NCBI GenBank assembly: GCA_018340805.1
Contig: JACMZG010001913.1
Span: 26,286,099-26,350,098, forward strand
Direction: 5' to 3'
Source: Microvelia longipes
Lineage: Eukaryota > Arthropoda > Insecta > Hemiptera > Veliidae
DNA: 64,000 nt
Shown here: one piece after another, positions 1 to 12,893 of the stretch
Layout: the number at the start of each line of letters is the position of its first letter
Numbering within the stretch: position 1 is the stretch's first letter
Position numbers and translations under genes: made by a program
The notes under the pieces: generated by a model
Seen by the model: the letters and a program-made list of their open reading frames with translations, nothing else
Told to the model about the DNA's origin: nothing
Databases searched by the model: none

Positions 1-360
1 AAAACCATACAACAAATAAATGAAAACATTAACAACAAAAATATAATAAAAAACCTAAAAATAACAAACACAAAAATACGCGTAACATAAAATTAGATGT
101 GGTGTATCATCGATTATTCTTATGAAAACATAGTTAAAACATTATAAAAACATAAACAAAAATATGAAAATAGTTTTAAACCATTTTACAACAAATAAAA
201 AAGCACAAACAACAAAAAAACATTTAAAAAAATAATAAAATATGTTCATAAACGTAAAAGAAAAGGCATAAATCGATTATTCCTACATCACATCTCTAAA
301 CTAAAAATATATCGATATATAGTATTGATAACAGGGTGCACCGTATACCGAAGTTCAGCC
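1..360 (-). mobile_element. MITE-like TIR element, longer copy, cut by the window edge
   Basis: Its right end (325-353) is TTGATAACAGGGTGCACCGT followed by ATACCGAAG. This matches both ends of the 164-bp element at 55909-56072. Positions about 216-360 also match the inside of that element, including an ATCGATATAT core. The left end is outside the window. Confidence 0.7.
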
Positions 361-639
361 ATTAATAATATTAAGTAATATCTGAATCAGTTTGGCCTGT
401 AGCAGGTTTACAAGAAATGTTCACAAACACCCATACATTCCCCAAAATGAACACATCAAATAAATTTTATTTATTAAAGTAAATAACACCAACCTCAGGA
501 ATCATACAGAAAGGATTTAAAAAAAGAAGAATACAGACGTTCAGCATATTGTCAAAATAAAAGGAAGCTTAAGAGGTCAGTCGCATGGAAGGAGGAGGCA
601 CCAATAAATTAATGATTTTGATTTAACAATTATTCATTG

Positions 640-765
640 AACATAAATATATACAGATATATTACAAGAGGGGGCATACCCTATCTTAAAACATTGAGAG
701 GACTGAAATATCTTTTTGGGACTCTGTGTAACCTCATTGAAACCTACTCTAAGAGTTTTACCTTC
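640..765 (-). repeat. Dispersed repeat family R3, copy A (3' part only)
   Basis: The reverse complement contains AGGTTTCAATGAGGTTACAC and GGGTATGCCCCCTCTTGTAA, matching the copies at 31565-31885 and 51970-52275. About the last 120 bp of the family is present. Confidence 0.8.
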
Positions 766-814
766 ACTAATTTTTTGTTGATGTTTGTTTGTTATGTTTT
801 TTTTTTTATTTTTT

Positions 815-855
815 AACACAGAAGATGCCTGGCTTCCCCAGGCGAAACGTCTGTT
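815..855 (+). ncRNA. Degenerate hammerhead-ribozyme-like motif
   Basis: Stem I is AACA (815-818) with TGTT (852-855). The core position reads CAGAAGA (819-825) in place of CTGANGA. An extra T (826) precedes a 6-bp stem II, GCCTGG/CCAGGC. GAAA (844-847) and a minimal stem III with the cleavage triplet GTC (849-851) follow. The T-to-A change at core position 4 should abolish activity. Confidence 0.5.
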
Positions 856-1126
856 GTTAATATTAATGCAAATAAACCGAAAATTTCAAAGGACTGAAGT
901 CTTAGTTGATCCACCTAGAAAGAAATTACATTTCTAGCTCTAAGATCCTTCAAATTAATTTGTAAATAAAAATTATATTTATCTTTAGAACACTTAAGCT
1001 TATAAAATTTTTCAATCATAAGCAACTGATTTAGAGCATATAAAATAAATACCCCACTGATAGTTGTTAGATTACAACTACAACAATCAGGGCAAAATCT
1101 AGGCAGTTAGAATCACAGGGACCAAC

Positions 1127-1235
1127 CTGATGTCATTTTCAGACTTATCCTCGGCTACTTCGTGTAGCACTGCTCCAATGGCTTCATACAAATCTTCTTC
1201 GTTCTCAAAATCATCGGCTCCGTTTGATATGACAC
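1127..1235 (-). CDS. Abcf3: ABCF3-like coding exon 2
   Basis: The exon is 109 nt between the acceptor ttgaaaatag| and the donor catcag|gttggt. It enters in phase 1, which matches exon 1, and encodes the acidic stretch NGADDFENEEDLYEAIGAVL. It leaves in phase 2. The next exon was not recognised in the remaining 1.1 kb, which is repeat-rich. Confidence 0.8.
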
Positions 1236-2695
1236 CTATTTTCAACATAAAACTATTAAATACCTCAAAGAACCATAATCAACCCAGAATAAGAAGTTGT
1301 TTTATTAATTGCTCTAGTCTTTTCTTCTATGAACACATAAGTGGTTTCAAAAAGCATATCTTAGCATGTTATCAAAAATTTGAAAAAGACCAATACATCT
1401 AAATAATTTTTAGCACCAACAGAAAATATCAAATCTCTTAGACAAATAGGGACTGTGTAATTTGAGGAATTCGAAACCAATGTCTGTGTTGTACACTCTT
1501 AATAGATTTAATTTTAATTTTCTAGTCTTTTAAATATAGTTCAGTAATACACCTCCCCTCCAAATTCATACTTAGGAAATTAATATAGTTTATTTGGCAA
1601 ATCAGTTCACCTTAATAATTTAAATTATCAATTATGTTTCATATCAGGTGTCCAGAAAAACCCCAAAACTTTGTGCATTTACAATTATTTTTGGAACCTT
1701 TGATGATCCTTCTTTTAGCCAAGACAATGTTGAACCAGAAAATTTTTGGTGTTGACTCCTACTCTCTAACTTACAGCAGGAAAAAATGATATTTCTGTTA
1801 ACTATAATGGAATAGAATAATAAGTGAGCCCACTCCCCTCAAAAACTTTGGTCAGTTTCAATGAAACTAAATTTATAAAAATGGCAGCTATCACCTGATG
1901 ATAACAACAGATAAGAATGAAAGATCGAAGTCAACTGTCAATATACAGAGTAAATAAACCTTCCTTGTAGTTTTAATTGTATTTTTTATTGTATTTTAAT
2001 TGTTTTTGTACAAATTTCTGTCACACAACATAACCATTATTGTAATCACACCAATTATAACCCTAGAGCCCAAAAGTTTCCTCTTTTGTCATTGGCAAAT
2101 GTTTTGACAGCCTGAAATACTCGAGTAAACCCACTTGTTGATTTTATTCCACTATACTGATAACCAATGTTTCTCAATAAAAACTTTAATTATAAACAGT
2201 TTAAATTTCCTCATCCCTGTGCAAAAATATTATTAACTATTTCAACATACAAAAAAGTATATAAGAACTCTTGAGCTTTATTTAATTGTTTAGTAATTAA
2301 TTAGTAATTTGTTGGGTTGGTGTGGTATTACAGATTTTGCAATGTTATTATTTCTACTAAGATCGACCCCCTAAAATCGAGCCCGGACTTGGAGAGTTAG
2401 CAAAAAGGGTTCAACGACGTGGCAAACTCGTTTCATTCTTAGAATGGAACACAAATCAGCACTAATGTGACCGCACATACGATACAGTGCTTATTGAAGT
2501 CTTGAAGTAGTTTTAATCGTTAACAGTTCTAACCATGGAATACAATTTAGTTAACGAACCTTATAAGCTGAACATATTACATTCATATTAAAAATAAAGA
2601 AAATATCGAAAAATTAGCTTACTTTCAACGTATTGATACAAATCGTCGTCTATCGTCGGAAACTCAGATTTTAAAAACTCGCCGTAAACAGCCAT
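1127..2695 (-). CDS. Abcf3: ABCF3-like ATP-binding cassette subfamily F protein, 5' end (partial gene)
   Basis: Two coding exons, 2623-2695 and 1127-1235, joined across a 1,387-bp GT-AG intron, encode the first 60 residues and end inside codon 61. The peptide opens MAVYGEFLKSEFPTIDDDLY and continues with DDFENEEDLYEAIGAVLHEV. This resembles the N-terminal region of ABCF3 proteins, where a 'LKSEFP.ID...YV' segment is followed by an acidic 'DF....DL..A.G..L.EV' segment ahead of the two ABC domains. ABCF3 proteins are soluble, ribosome- or translation-associated twin-ATPase proteins without membrane segments. The two nucleotide-binding domains are not in the window and must lie further left, downstream on the minus strand. 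The ATG at 2695 is taken because it gives the family's usual start. Upstream, the gene meets a transposon after about 110 bp. The family call rests on only 60 residues, so it is good but not certain. Confidence 0.8.
1797..2164. mobile_element. Degenerate inverted-repeat element in ABCF3 intron 1
   Basis: The left arm (about 1797-1855) and the reverse complement of the right arm (2101-2164) share TGGAATA(G/A)AAT, AAGTG and later blocks. One arm-like piece recurs at 11938-11985. A CTGATGA...GAAA string sits inside at 1895-1922 without a clear stem. Confidence 0.45.
2623..2695 (-). CDS. Abcf3: ABCF3-like coding exon 1
   Basis: The exon is 73 nt from the ATG (first base 2695) to a donor that reads GAAA|gtaagc. 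It encodes 24 residues beginning MAVYGEFLKSEF and ends after the first base of codon 25. Confidence 0.82.
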
Positions 2696-2805
2696 ACTTT
2701 TAATTGAAACAATTGCCTATTTAACTAAATAAATAACTAAAGCATACATAAATCAAAATAAAATAATAAAGAACTAAATAAATAATAAAACACCAATTCC
2801 GCAAA

Positions 2806-5368
2806 TAAGGTGCGAGCGCACGACCTGCATAGCTACACTGCCGGAGGGAGGTGGAGGACAACCTCGCTTTCAAATTACATTGTTCCTTATGTGCAGTTTT
2901 CGACTCCCTATATATGTCACGGGTTATTTTCAAAAATAATTTTTTCCTTGAACTTTCGAGCCCATTTTCATTTACTCAAAGGTTGTCTTTTTAAGAATTA
3001 AGAGTTAGATTACTTTTTAAATGTTTTTAAAAAGACTTATTAAGCGTTAAAAAAAGGGTCTATGTTGTTCATTCTTCTTAAGAAGAATAAAGAAGAATAT
3101 CAGTCCCTCAAACTTTCCCTCCATTTTTAGTTTGATGTAGTTCGTCAACAAGTATCATCTATAGTTCGATACTCCATGGTAATAAAAAAGATCTGATTTC
3201 TGATAAAACCTTTTTAAAGTTCGATGTAAAGTTATCTGAAAAGACTTAAGTCTTTTTAGTTAAGTATTGTTCGATGCATAGTTACAGGATGTAATAATTG
3301 TCCTTTAATATAATAATAATTATAAATAATTGTCCTTACTTATCATAATAGATAAGGTTATATGATACAGTAATTGTCATTTTGTAGTTGATGATAAACC
3401 TCTTAATAATTGAAGAGTCTTAGTTAATAAAGTTGCCTTTTTCCACAAATGTGCAATTATGATGGAAATTATACATCAATTTTTGATTTCATTCTAAGTT
3501 TCAATAATATTGGATCAGCCATAGGAGGAGGAAACGGTTTACTAGATGTGTGAACATTTATTTTTATATTTCAAGAACTATGCAAGTTACAGATGTGGTT
3601 ACGACCTCTCTCTATTAAGAAAACTGCATAACAACATAAAAAACACTTTTTATTAGACAACTATTTTTTTTAAATTGTTATGCTGTCCGCCTTGACATTA
3701 GTTGACTGCTTAAAATGAAGAATAAATATATAAATACGAGCCATGTTACTCTTTGGCACATATTTGGGTGCTGTAGTATGTTTTTCACTAAAGTTGAATG
3801 AAAAAATAATAGATTAAGGGTTGTCCAGGGGCCTATATGACAAACCTCATAAATTGGTGTTGGTCATACAGATATTAGAATAAAAAAAAAGACTTAATTC
3901 ATCTGAATTTTATTACAATATACAATTTCACGGTAAAAGAAAAGTTTAATATAAGTTTAAATCCTGTTTAATATGGCATATATTATCTTCATTCAGGTTG
4001 CAATTGATGCTCATGAAGATTTCGCCCCGATGAAACTCGATTTTCTTGAGGTGGGCCTTGCTTTGCGGATGTGAAGTTGATCTGGTCAAGAAGTTTAGAC
4101 TACATAATCAACTTGTAAGCAGAAGTTGAACATAAATTAAGTAAATGACATTAACATCTAACAGTACTAATAGACAAAGTTCATTCCACTGATGCCAATG
4201 TTTCAATGCATTCTTTATCGGTTAAAAAAGCTGGTATACAAGTTTTCCAGATGATAAAAATGAATAGAATATATTGATATTTCCCATTAATTATGTACTA
4301 CAACAAAGCACAGAAGTGACTTGAGCAACTTATCCCCAAAGTGACTGATATTCCACATCATAATAGCTGATACACAAAATAATTTGTAATTATAACAAAT
4401 TACCTCTTTATTGTAAGATGCAAGTAACAACAATTTGTACTAATTTTCATGAATACATACAAATCAACTAAATAACATTGACGTCTAACAGTACGAAGCT
4501 AAATTGAAAATAAATCTTCGAGAACATGTAAATTATCCTTGGAATTAAGCACATGGGCGTGCACATAATGATAACTCAGCCAATTTACAAAAATAAATAA
4601 AATATTTGAACGTAACTAAAGTAAACAAACAGTCCTTTAAAACACAGTTTTTTCACTCAACTTGAAACACCAGTAACTTAAAAATGATGCTAAACTAAAC
4701 TTAAAGGCTCATTCTGAACGTAAAACATTCTTGATCACAAATATAAGTATATCCAGTAATGAAACTACTAATGAAATAATAAGTAAAAAAACTATCAGAA
4801 GAATTTTTTTCTCCATAAGCCGCCATGTGATTTATCAGTTAACAAACATGTTATCCTACCTCATAAACTAAAACATGCACTGATATATTTACATATCATA
4901 ATTACAAAAATAAAGAGTTAACACTATTCTTAATATATTTTCATGTTTACACAAACATCGAACTTTAAGAATGTAAACAATGATTTTGATTATCATGGAG
5001 TATCGAACTATAGATGATACTTGTTGACGAGCTACATCAAACTAAAAATGGAGGGAAAGTTTGAGGGACTGATATTCTTCTTTATTCTTCTTAAGAAGAA
5101 TGAACAACATAGACCCTTTTTTTAACGTTAATAAGTCTTTTTAAAAACATTTAAAAAGTAATCTAACTCTTAATTCTTAAAAAGACAACCTTTGAGTAAA
5201 TGAAAATGGGCTCGAAAGTTCAAGGAAAAAATTATTTTTGAAAATAACGCGTGACATATATAGGAAGTCGAAAACTGCACATAAGGAACAATGTAATTTG
5301 AAAGCGAGGTTGTCCTCCACCTCCCTCCGGCAGTGTAGCCATGCAGGTCGTGCGCTCGCACCTTATAG
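2806..5368. mobile_element. Non-autonomous DNA transposon with about 370-bp terminal inverted repeats
   Basis: The left TIR (2807-3170) and the right TIR (4994-5367) are near-identical inverted copies beginning AGGTGCGAGCGCACGACCTG. The inside, about 1.8 kb and AT-rich, holds no transposase frame. A TA duplication at both ends (TA|AGGTGCG ... CGCACCT|TA) fits Tc1/mariner-like insertion. The TIRs each contain a 62-63-codon open frame, but these are mirror copies of the repeat, not genes. The element lies about 110 bp upstream of the ABCF3 start codon. Confidence 0.85.
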
Positions 5369-5789
5369 GTTAAAAGATATTTCTTCTCCTTTTTCTTTAA
5401 AACGTTTTTTTATTGTCCAAAGTTAATACTGCTAACAATAATTTCTGTGTTATTTATTGACTGATTCACGGAGTATCCAAATACCTTACTTAATGACCTG
5501 CGTTTTTACCCAAGTTTTCTACATTATCATCAGTTAGGTCTTACATCAAAATATGGTAATGAGAATGACCCCCCTAGGAATTATGATATCTAGGAAAGTC
5601 AACTAACGAAAAATTGTCTTAAAGAGGACAACCATGGAATCACAGTATTATGAAAATGTCATTCTATACATACATTTGATGATTAACTTTATTTTGTGCT
5701 CTGGGCAATTAACATCAAAATATGGTTTCAGCAAGGTTTGTCAGATTTCAGCTGAGGTCAAGTGGGACAAGGAATCATGGTACCAAAAA

Positions 5790-6125
5790 ATATAGTTTTT
5801 TTTTTTTTTTTTTTTTTTTTTTGGCAAAATTTTTCTTTGCGGGAAAAATGTTACCAAAAAAGAGAGAGAATGCATTTACGCACGAAGACAGCGGTCTGTC
5901 AACAGTGTTGGACTCAGGGTCTGCCTCATACCAACTAAAAACTCACTCCGCGAAACCCCTTAAACCTAGCCTGGAACCGTTATTCACATTACTTCAGGCT
6001 AGGTCTTATCTGAGCCTTCCGGCTCCCTCCATGTTACCCCCCTATGTCTCCTTTTGTCAGAGCTTTAATGTGGGTCTAGACGTTGCAAAGAAATCTGCAA
6101 CCTCTAGAACCAACCTCAAAACCTG
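5790..6125 (-). mobile_element. Probable non-LTR retrotransposon 3' fragment with poly(A)
   Basis: Read on the minus strand, a GC-richer stretch (about 6125-5850) runs into an A tract of more than 20 bases near 5796-5822. This is the layout of a retroposed 3' end. The forward-strand open frame across it contains a poly-Phe run from the T tract and is not a gene. The family is not recognised. Confidence 0.4.
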
Positions 6126-6126
6126 A

Positions 6127-6137
6127 CAAAAAAAAAA

Positions 6138-6185
<48 letters not shown>

Positions 6186-6225
6186 TAAATAAATAAATAA
6201 ATAAATAAATAAAAAATAAAAAATA
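6127..6225. repeat. Microsatellites (AAT)n and (AAAT)n
   Basis: An A run is followed by about twelve AAT units, another A run and about eight AAAT units. Confidence 0.95.
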
Positions 6226-9200
6226 TAGTACACATAATATAAAGTTAGGAGTCAACCAACAAAAGGTCTTAAAAAATCAACCTAAGAATTTTGCTGATTA
6301 ATAACCTATTGTTCTGGAAATGTTCTAACAAGGAATTGAGGTATCAGAAAAATGGTTTTAGGATTTAGGCAAAATCTGGGACCTTCAACAGTAAACTTAT
6401 GTTTATGTTTCTGCCTACTGGTTTCAAGAGTATGAAAGCTTAGTCATGCATTGGAGCATATGTTATTTCTACTTGAGGCTATAGAAACTTGTAGTATAAA
6501 AAAACTTATAGTTAAGTCACTGCTCTTCTCTATATAAATAAACAACTTATTAGGCAGAGACTTACTGAAGAAGTATCCAAACGTCAATTAGCACAAACAA
6601 TAATATTATATCACATTAATTTTAAAGGGGATAAACTTCTTCAATCTTATAACCCAGATTTTAAATTAATTTTTACGTTTATTTTTATTTTGATCATCCA
6701 GGTCCTTGATGTGTTGAAGTAGCAAGTTAAACAGTTAGACAAGAGAAACCAGTTTCTGAGCGGATAAGACAATGCTGACGTCGGACACAAAGTACCTGAC
6801 ACTAGAACTCATGAGGTGTAACACTCTCTTTTATTTCAAGGAGTTAGCAAAAGGGACCCAACAAAGTGGGCTCCTTAGAGTAATTTATCACCCCTCCCAT
6901 TATTGTTACTATTTAGAACCTGTGCAGCCTTGAGTAAAGGTAAATAAAACTTCAAACAAATACATAACTATATAAAATAGATTTATTTCCATGTTTCTTT
7001 TTTTACAAAATTACAATACAGATAACATATAATATATTTACAAAACAAATTACTTAGACTTCACAAATTGAAATATTTCAAGTAAATCAGTTTATACAGC
7101 AGCAACGTATTTATTTATTACTAAGGGCTCAATTTTAGGCACCAAAAAATATCCGTCAAAAGGAAGGAATACTTCATGAATCGATTAGGGCATTTTATAA
7201 GATAGCGATGAATTAGCAAGTAGGAATTACAACCAATTACAAGTCCATTTCCCAATTAAACCACACTACTCAAACCACCATTCACCAGCATGATACCTGT
7301 ATCTGATAACATTTGTTGTGGATGAAGGGAAACAAATGAAGGAAAAAAATGTTCAAATTTTCTACATTTTTAAAATGTAGAAAATTAAAATGTTAATATA
7401 TGCAACCTTTACTGGTTAATGGTGCATAGTATAAAATCTCCTTCTTAGATGAATACCAAATAAAAACCAATTTATTTTAAGGTCACAGTTTGTTGGTCAA
7501 AATAAAATAAATAAAAAATTTCAAATTATTGTACATTGTACGACAAAGAATAAATTATATACAAAAGAAGAACCTAAGTACAATATCTAACAGTGTAATA
7601 ATAATCTGTACAACTTAAAGAAAAAATTAAGAATATATTTAAGAACATAACTAGAGTTAAGTCTTTTAGACACAGGAATAAGTTCCACGGTTCCACTTAA
7701 ACTTCTGTCATGTAATAAACTGTGTAGACTTCCGCGGTTATTGTCATGAAGATTTAGGTATTCTGTCATGTAGTAGAATATTGTCTATAACGTAGTAATT
7801 AAAATATTACAGAACTTATTTCACCTAATGGAAATTTGAAAGTTGATTCTAAAACAAAAATATAAAAAAAGTGGTTGTTATCACACAATTATTTCTGCAA
7901 CTGTTTATAATAGTTAATTATTATAACTATAATAAAGAACACTGCTGATTACAAGACAGTCCATCCAACATAATACTTATATTATAACTCAATTTCGTCA
8001 AGCTATAATGTTGACTGAAACCAATTACTATTGTATATTATACAAATGCAATTTAAAGGCTAACTAAGGATTTATTTATTTAGTATTATGTACATTATAT
8101 TTTGGTTTAATTTTTTTTTTGTCTATCAGATTAAACTTTTTTAAATAAAAAATATTTATTAAATAGTGGAATTCCATATTTAAGCACCAGATTTATTACT
8201 TACTACAGCACTTAAATATAGCTTTATACATACTATAAAACTTTTTCAGGACATCTATTTCTAAATTATTAATTGTATTTGGGAGGAATTTGTCCAAAAT
8301 AAATAAAACCACAAATATTTCCAAGCTATCTATAACATTTAATCTTTAAGATAATAAAATAACCAAAACATTTACAATCGCATGGGTTTTTCAGATAGTT
8401 TGAAAAACAACTACAGTAACTGACAAATAATCTGTTTAAATCAAAGAGATGTCCTAAATATTACTACAGAAGCCCTTTTGGTTAAAATTCAAAACATCAA
8501 AAAAGTAGCCAGAACTTCTTCAATTACTACAGCGCAATATTACAGAAAACATTACAAACAATGTGCAAAAAGTTGAAAACTGTTTTAAATATTAAGGTGT
8601 TTAAGTGTCAAGGTAGATGGATAGGTGTCTCACTTGAGAACCAAAATTTAGTAATTTCCCTTGGTGAACCTCAGGAGCTAACTATCTAATCTTCTTTTTT
8701 TAAACCAGATTAACTGCTTGGACATCTTAATCCGTAGCGGTAACATTGTTATCCATTTTCTTTTAAATGGATTTTTGTCAATCACTCTAGTTGTCTTCAA
8801 ACTTGTAAACAAGCGTGTAATTGTTTTTTCCACGATAAAGCCTTGAAAAAGATAAAATTATGAAAAATCAGCAATATTATTTGTAAAATGTTGGACTTAT
8901 TTCTCCAAAATATAATTTGTTCTATACATGGAAAATTACACTCATTACTCAGCACTTTTTAGCACTAATGTAAAACATAATTATAATTACTATACAAACT
9001 AATTACAATAGCTTACTATATAGAGACTAAGCTCTCCATATTTGGTTACATTAAAACTAACACCCCCAGGTCATCATAAAGCTCTATCTTTTTGATTCAT
9101 CGGAAATGTTCTTAGATCACATGGCAATGATGATGACCTGTTTCAGGATGAAAGTTGATTATTTAATAATTATATACATCTTTTATACATAGTGGATAAA

Positions 9201-9881
9201 CTTTTATCTCCTTACATTTTTTGATCATCCATCTCATGTTCTTATCAGTGTTTATAAAACCCAGTTAGTTCAAGAAATTACTTTATCCATTTTCAATACT
9301 TATTTAAAAATCTAGGCACTATGTAGGAAACAAAGTAGATTTTAATTAAATAAAAACTTATTTCCCTAATTGCCGCATTTCTTTACACTATAATCAGTAA
9401 AGTGATTAATATTTTCTTCAAAAATCAAAAAAGAAAGATTATTAAGAAATAACACATCAGCTTATTCATAAAAATGACACAACACATTTAATTTTACAAT
9501 GAACTAATTATAAAATTCATAGATAAATACAATAACTTTATGATATATTCATTAAAATACATCATAACACAAAGAAATGCTTGTAAATAGAAACAAAAAT
9601 AACTAATAAAGCCAATAAACTTTAGAACATCAACAACATTATAACTGACTTCTATACAATTTTATAGCAAATATAAAGAAGAAAAACATGTAATTATTAC
9701 TGCTTATTGGAATTAAAAATGTAATTTAAACAAAATATTAACAATAACTACAATAAATATTTACAATTTTTAGTTATGTATAGAGAAGCGAATTGGAGTT
9801 TATTATACATAGAGAAGTGAATTGGAGCTTTTTTCAGTAATTTCTCTTTTGTAGCACTATTTATTTGATAGAACTCCCACA
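6226..9881. other. AT-rich stretch with no gene seen
   Basis: No exon-like frame or recognised repeat was seen on either strand. From about 6970 on, the minus strand has many AATAAA and TGTAAATA words, as in long insect 3' untranslated regions. This could be a distal extension of the RhoGEF 3' UTR, but that is speculation. Confidence 0.4.
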
Positions 9882-10248
9882 TCTTGATAGGAAATTTAAA
9901 CACAACAGCTTAAAGTTCTATAATAACAACAAAAACTAATTATTTAGCTATATATTTCACCTAACATTGTAGGCATCTTCTGCATCACAGTTATTTTTTT
10001 TACAAACTCATAATTGACTAGATAATTACACAAACAAACAAAAGCTTAAAATTAATATCACAGTTAATTAACTGTGATATTAGTTTTAAGCTTTTGTTTG
10101 TTTGTGTAATTATCTATCAAGTCAATTATGATTTAGTAAACAATTTATCTGTGATGCCTACAATGTTAGGTGAAATATATTGCTAAATAATTAGTTTTTG
10201 TTGTTATTTTAGAACTTTAAGTTGTTGTGTTTAAATTTCCTATCAAGA
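9882..10248. mobile_element. Foldback element 1 (hammerhead-type family)
   Basis: A long inverted repeat with its centre near 10064 (ACAGTTAATTAACTGT) and arms of about 180 bp. In the left arm, read on the minus strand, CAGAAGA (9976-9982), a T, stem GCCTA/TAGGT and GAAA (9955-9958) follow the hammerhead-like order. The right arm has the same hairpin and GAAA (10172-10175) but a broken core. Confidence 0.85.
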
Positions 10249-12893
10249 GTTGTTTTGTGTCCTACAGTATAATAAAACATAAGAGATATTATAAAAAGAG
10301 CCGGCATGAAACATAATGCTCACCTGTTGAGATAGGCAGTGACAGAGATAAGCATGATTTGCTACTGGGGCAGACAAATAAAATTATGCCTTTGTATTAG
10401 ACAACTGTAATAAACTCTTAAAGTTGGCAGCACTGTGTATGGATAAGGTTTTCATTTTCAAAACAATGCTCTAACTATATAGGGGATTCAACAAAAATTA
10501 TATTCATTTAAAGTTGTTTAATATTTAAAGCAAAATTTTATGTGTTTCAGATAAATTATATATACATATATTAATTTCAAAATAAACTCTTAAATATCAG
10601 TTTTTTGATATTTAAAAAGAATTATTAAAAATCAGGTTCAAGATGTTTCATGAAGCTCTTTAATAATGATGCCCCTTAGGACTTAATCTGATACTCTGAA
10701 ATAGGAAAGCCAGCTATATAAATAATACCAAATATGATAGAAATTAGGGCTAATATTTGACTCTGGTTATATCATCATCAGGCACCAGTGTAATACCAGA
10801 TTGCGCATGCATTAAAATAAAGAAAATTAATCTGTATTTGATATTTGTAAATAATCACGTGCAATGAGAGGTTATTTACTTTATTTATACTAAATAAATA
10901 AAGTAAATTAAATATAAATATAAAAATAAAAAGTAAAGTAAAGTAAATATACTGTATTTATATATTTACTATATTATATTAACAACCTTAACACTTAAAA
11001 AAATAAAAATCATTAATTCTACTTGCGATTTAAGAGATACTTGTTAAGTTGACAATACCAATGGCAGGAAAACGAAGGTTGATCAAAAAAGTTTTTATCA
11101 TAGGATTAGCATGGGAGCTGATAAAATTCTTCTTATTTCTTTATTGTTAGTTAACTTGTGATAATGAGTTAAAAATTAATAGAACGATCATCGGTGCTAA
11201 AAAAATTACCAATATTTCATAGATAAACACTTTGATTATTTCAGGATTTTAAATATAGAATCAGGCTCTTATCACTGCATACTTGAATTTGTCCGATTTA
11301 ACCCAGAAATAATAAAATCTAAACGGATAATTTAAACAAATATTTTACAAAACGTGAATTTATTGAGTTATTAATTATTTTATTGTGTAAATAAAATTGA
11401 TTAATAAATCATAACACCATTACAGTGAAAATCAGCTTGTTATCAGTTAATTTAAATATCTGTTCAACTAATTTAAACAAGCTAATGCAATAAAAAAGGT
11501 AATTTTGTGTGTTTGTGCAAACTAAAATTATTCAAAAGTAAAATTATTCAACAATAACTAAAATAAACACTATATTGTGATTTTCACCTTCTTATCACTC
11601 AATTTAAATATTCGTGACAACCCATAAAACCTCATTTTTAAATGAAATAGTGATTCTACTGAGTTCATACGCCCTAAAATTAATTAAATTTAAGCACTTT
11701 GAGAAAAATTTAAAGAAATAATCGTCACAAATAAGAAAAACCAAAAAACCCCCATTAGGACTTTAACAACGATCGCTCTTTCTTTAACGGTGGCACTGCT
11801 ACGGACTTTGAATCACAAAAATATAAAGAAGATTCTACAAAAAGTTCACAGCAAAAAGAAATTAATTTACGACCTAAAAGAAACTGACGCAAATTATAAA
11901 ATCAATCAAATTTAATCAAAACTATTACATTTAATTACAGTGGAATAGAATCAACAAGTGACTTTACTCAAGTACTTTGACCATTAAAGCGAGTTCCATA
12001 GTAAAAAGAAGAAATTTTAGGTCGCTAGGACTACTTTATAGCCTTGAGTTATTGTAGATGAGGTTTTTGCGTGACTAAGAAAAAAAAATATAAAAACAAA
12101 CATTTTTAGGCAAAAATGAAACAACAAGGAATTAATTAAATATTGTGACAGTTGACAGATAAAAGAATCTGTTTTTAATTTAATCAGCTGGCAGCCATTT
12201 TAAAAATTCAAGTTTTTTTAAACTGACGCATATTATTGAGGAGAGTCAGTGCGGTTTTCATTCTATCAAAAATCAAACTAGTAATTTTTAAACTAGTTGT
12301 TAAAATATGCAATAAATTTTTGACACCTTAATCAAATAAATTTAGAAATTTAGGCCAAATCAATTAATGAAATCAATTGGGGTTTAATTAGACGAATAAA
12401 ATGATGTAATCAAAATGCAACAAAAAGATTTTTTACCCACTCACAACACTCATTTGGTAACTAAGCAAACTAACTAACAGGAAAATTCCAATTGTTTGAT
12501 ACCAAAAACTAGTTAACTTGCGTATACATCATTTACTCATTGCAGACTATGTTGTAGTGATTTTTTTTAAAGAAATGTAGCATTGATTATTTATTAGTAT
12601 AAACTGTGAAGCTGGTGATGTTTTTTTTTAATAAATAAATATAAAATTTTAAGTGATGGTAAATGTAGAGGTAACAGTAGCAGAAAAACTTGCTTTTTAG
12701 TTTCATATATTATATATCTGACTTATTATTATAGTTTTCTTCCAATTTTAAAAACTTAATAAAATAATAAAGATTTATTCATTAGAAATTTAAAAATAGA
12801 AATTAATTAGAGAAAGAAGGACAAAAAAATAAATAAATAGATTAAAAAAGGAATACAAAAGTAAATAATTACAAAAGATAAATATTAGGATAA
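10249..12893. other. AT-rich intergenic stretch downstream of the RhoGEF gene
   Basis: No gene was seen. It contains a short palindrome near 10870-10910 and a CTGATGA string on the minus strand at 10775-10781 without a good GAAA partner. One copy of the arm motif of the 1797-2164 element lies at 11938-11985. Confidence 0.4.
12774..12779 (-). promoter_or_regulatory. Candidate polyadenylation signal for the RhoGEF gene
   Basis: AATAAA on the minus strand about 115 nt after the stop codon. The region is AT-rich and other AATAAA hexamers occur further downstream, so the one used cannot be told from sequence. Confidence 0.3.

Noticed and set aside
2721..3001. Open frames on both strands in the left TIR, mirrored at 5170-5426
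   Set aside because: They are the same inverted repeat read in two places; no family match and no neighbouring coding exons.
4010..4060. ATGAAGATTTCGCCCCGATGAAAC as a hammerhead
   Set aside because: The core is wrong, stem II pairs poorly and no stem I is found.
5722..6126. A 134-codon plus-strand frame
   Set aside because: It includes a poly-Phe run from a T tract and spans a probable retroposon tail on the other strand.
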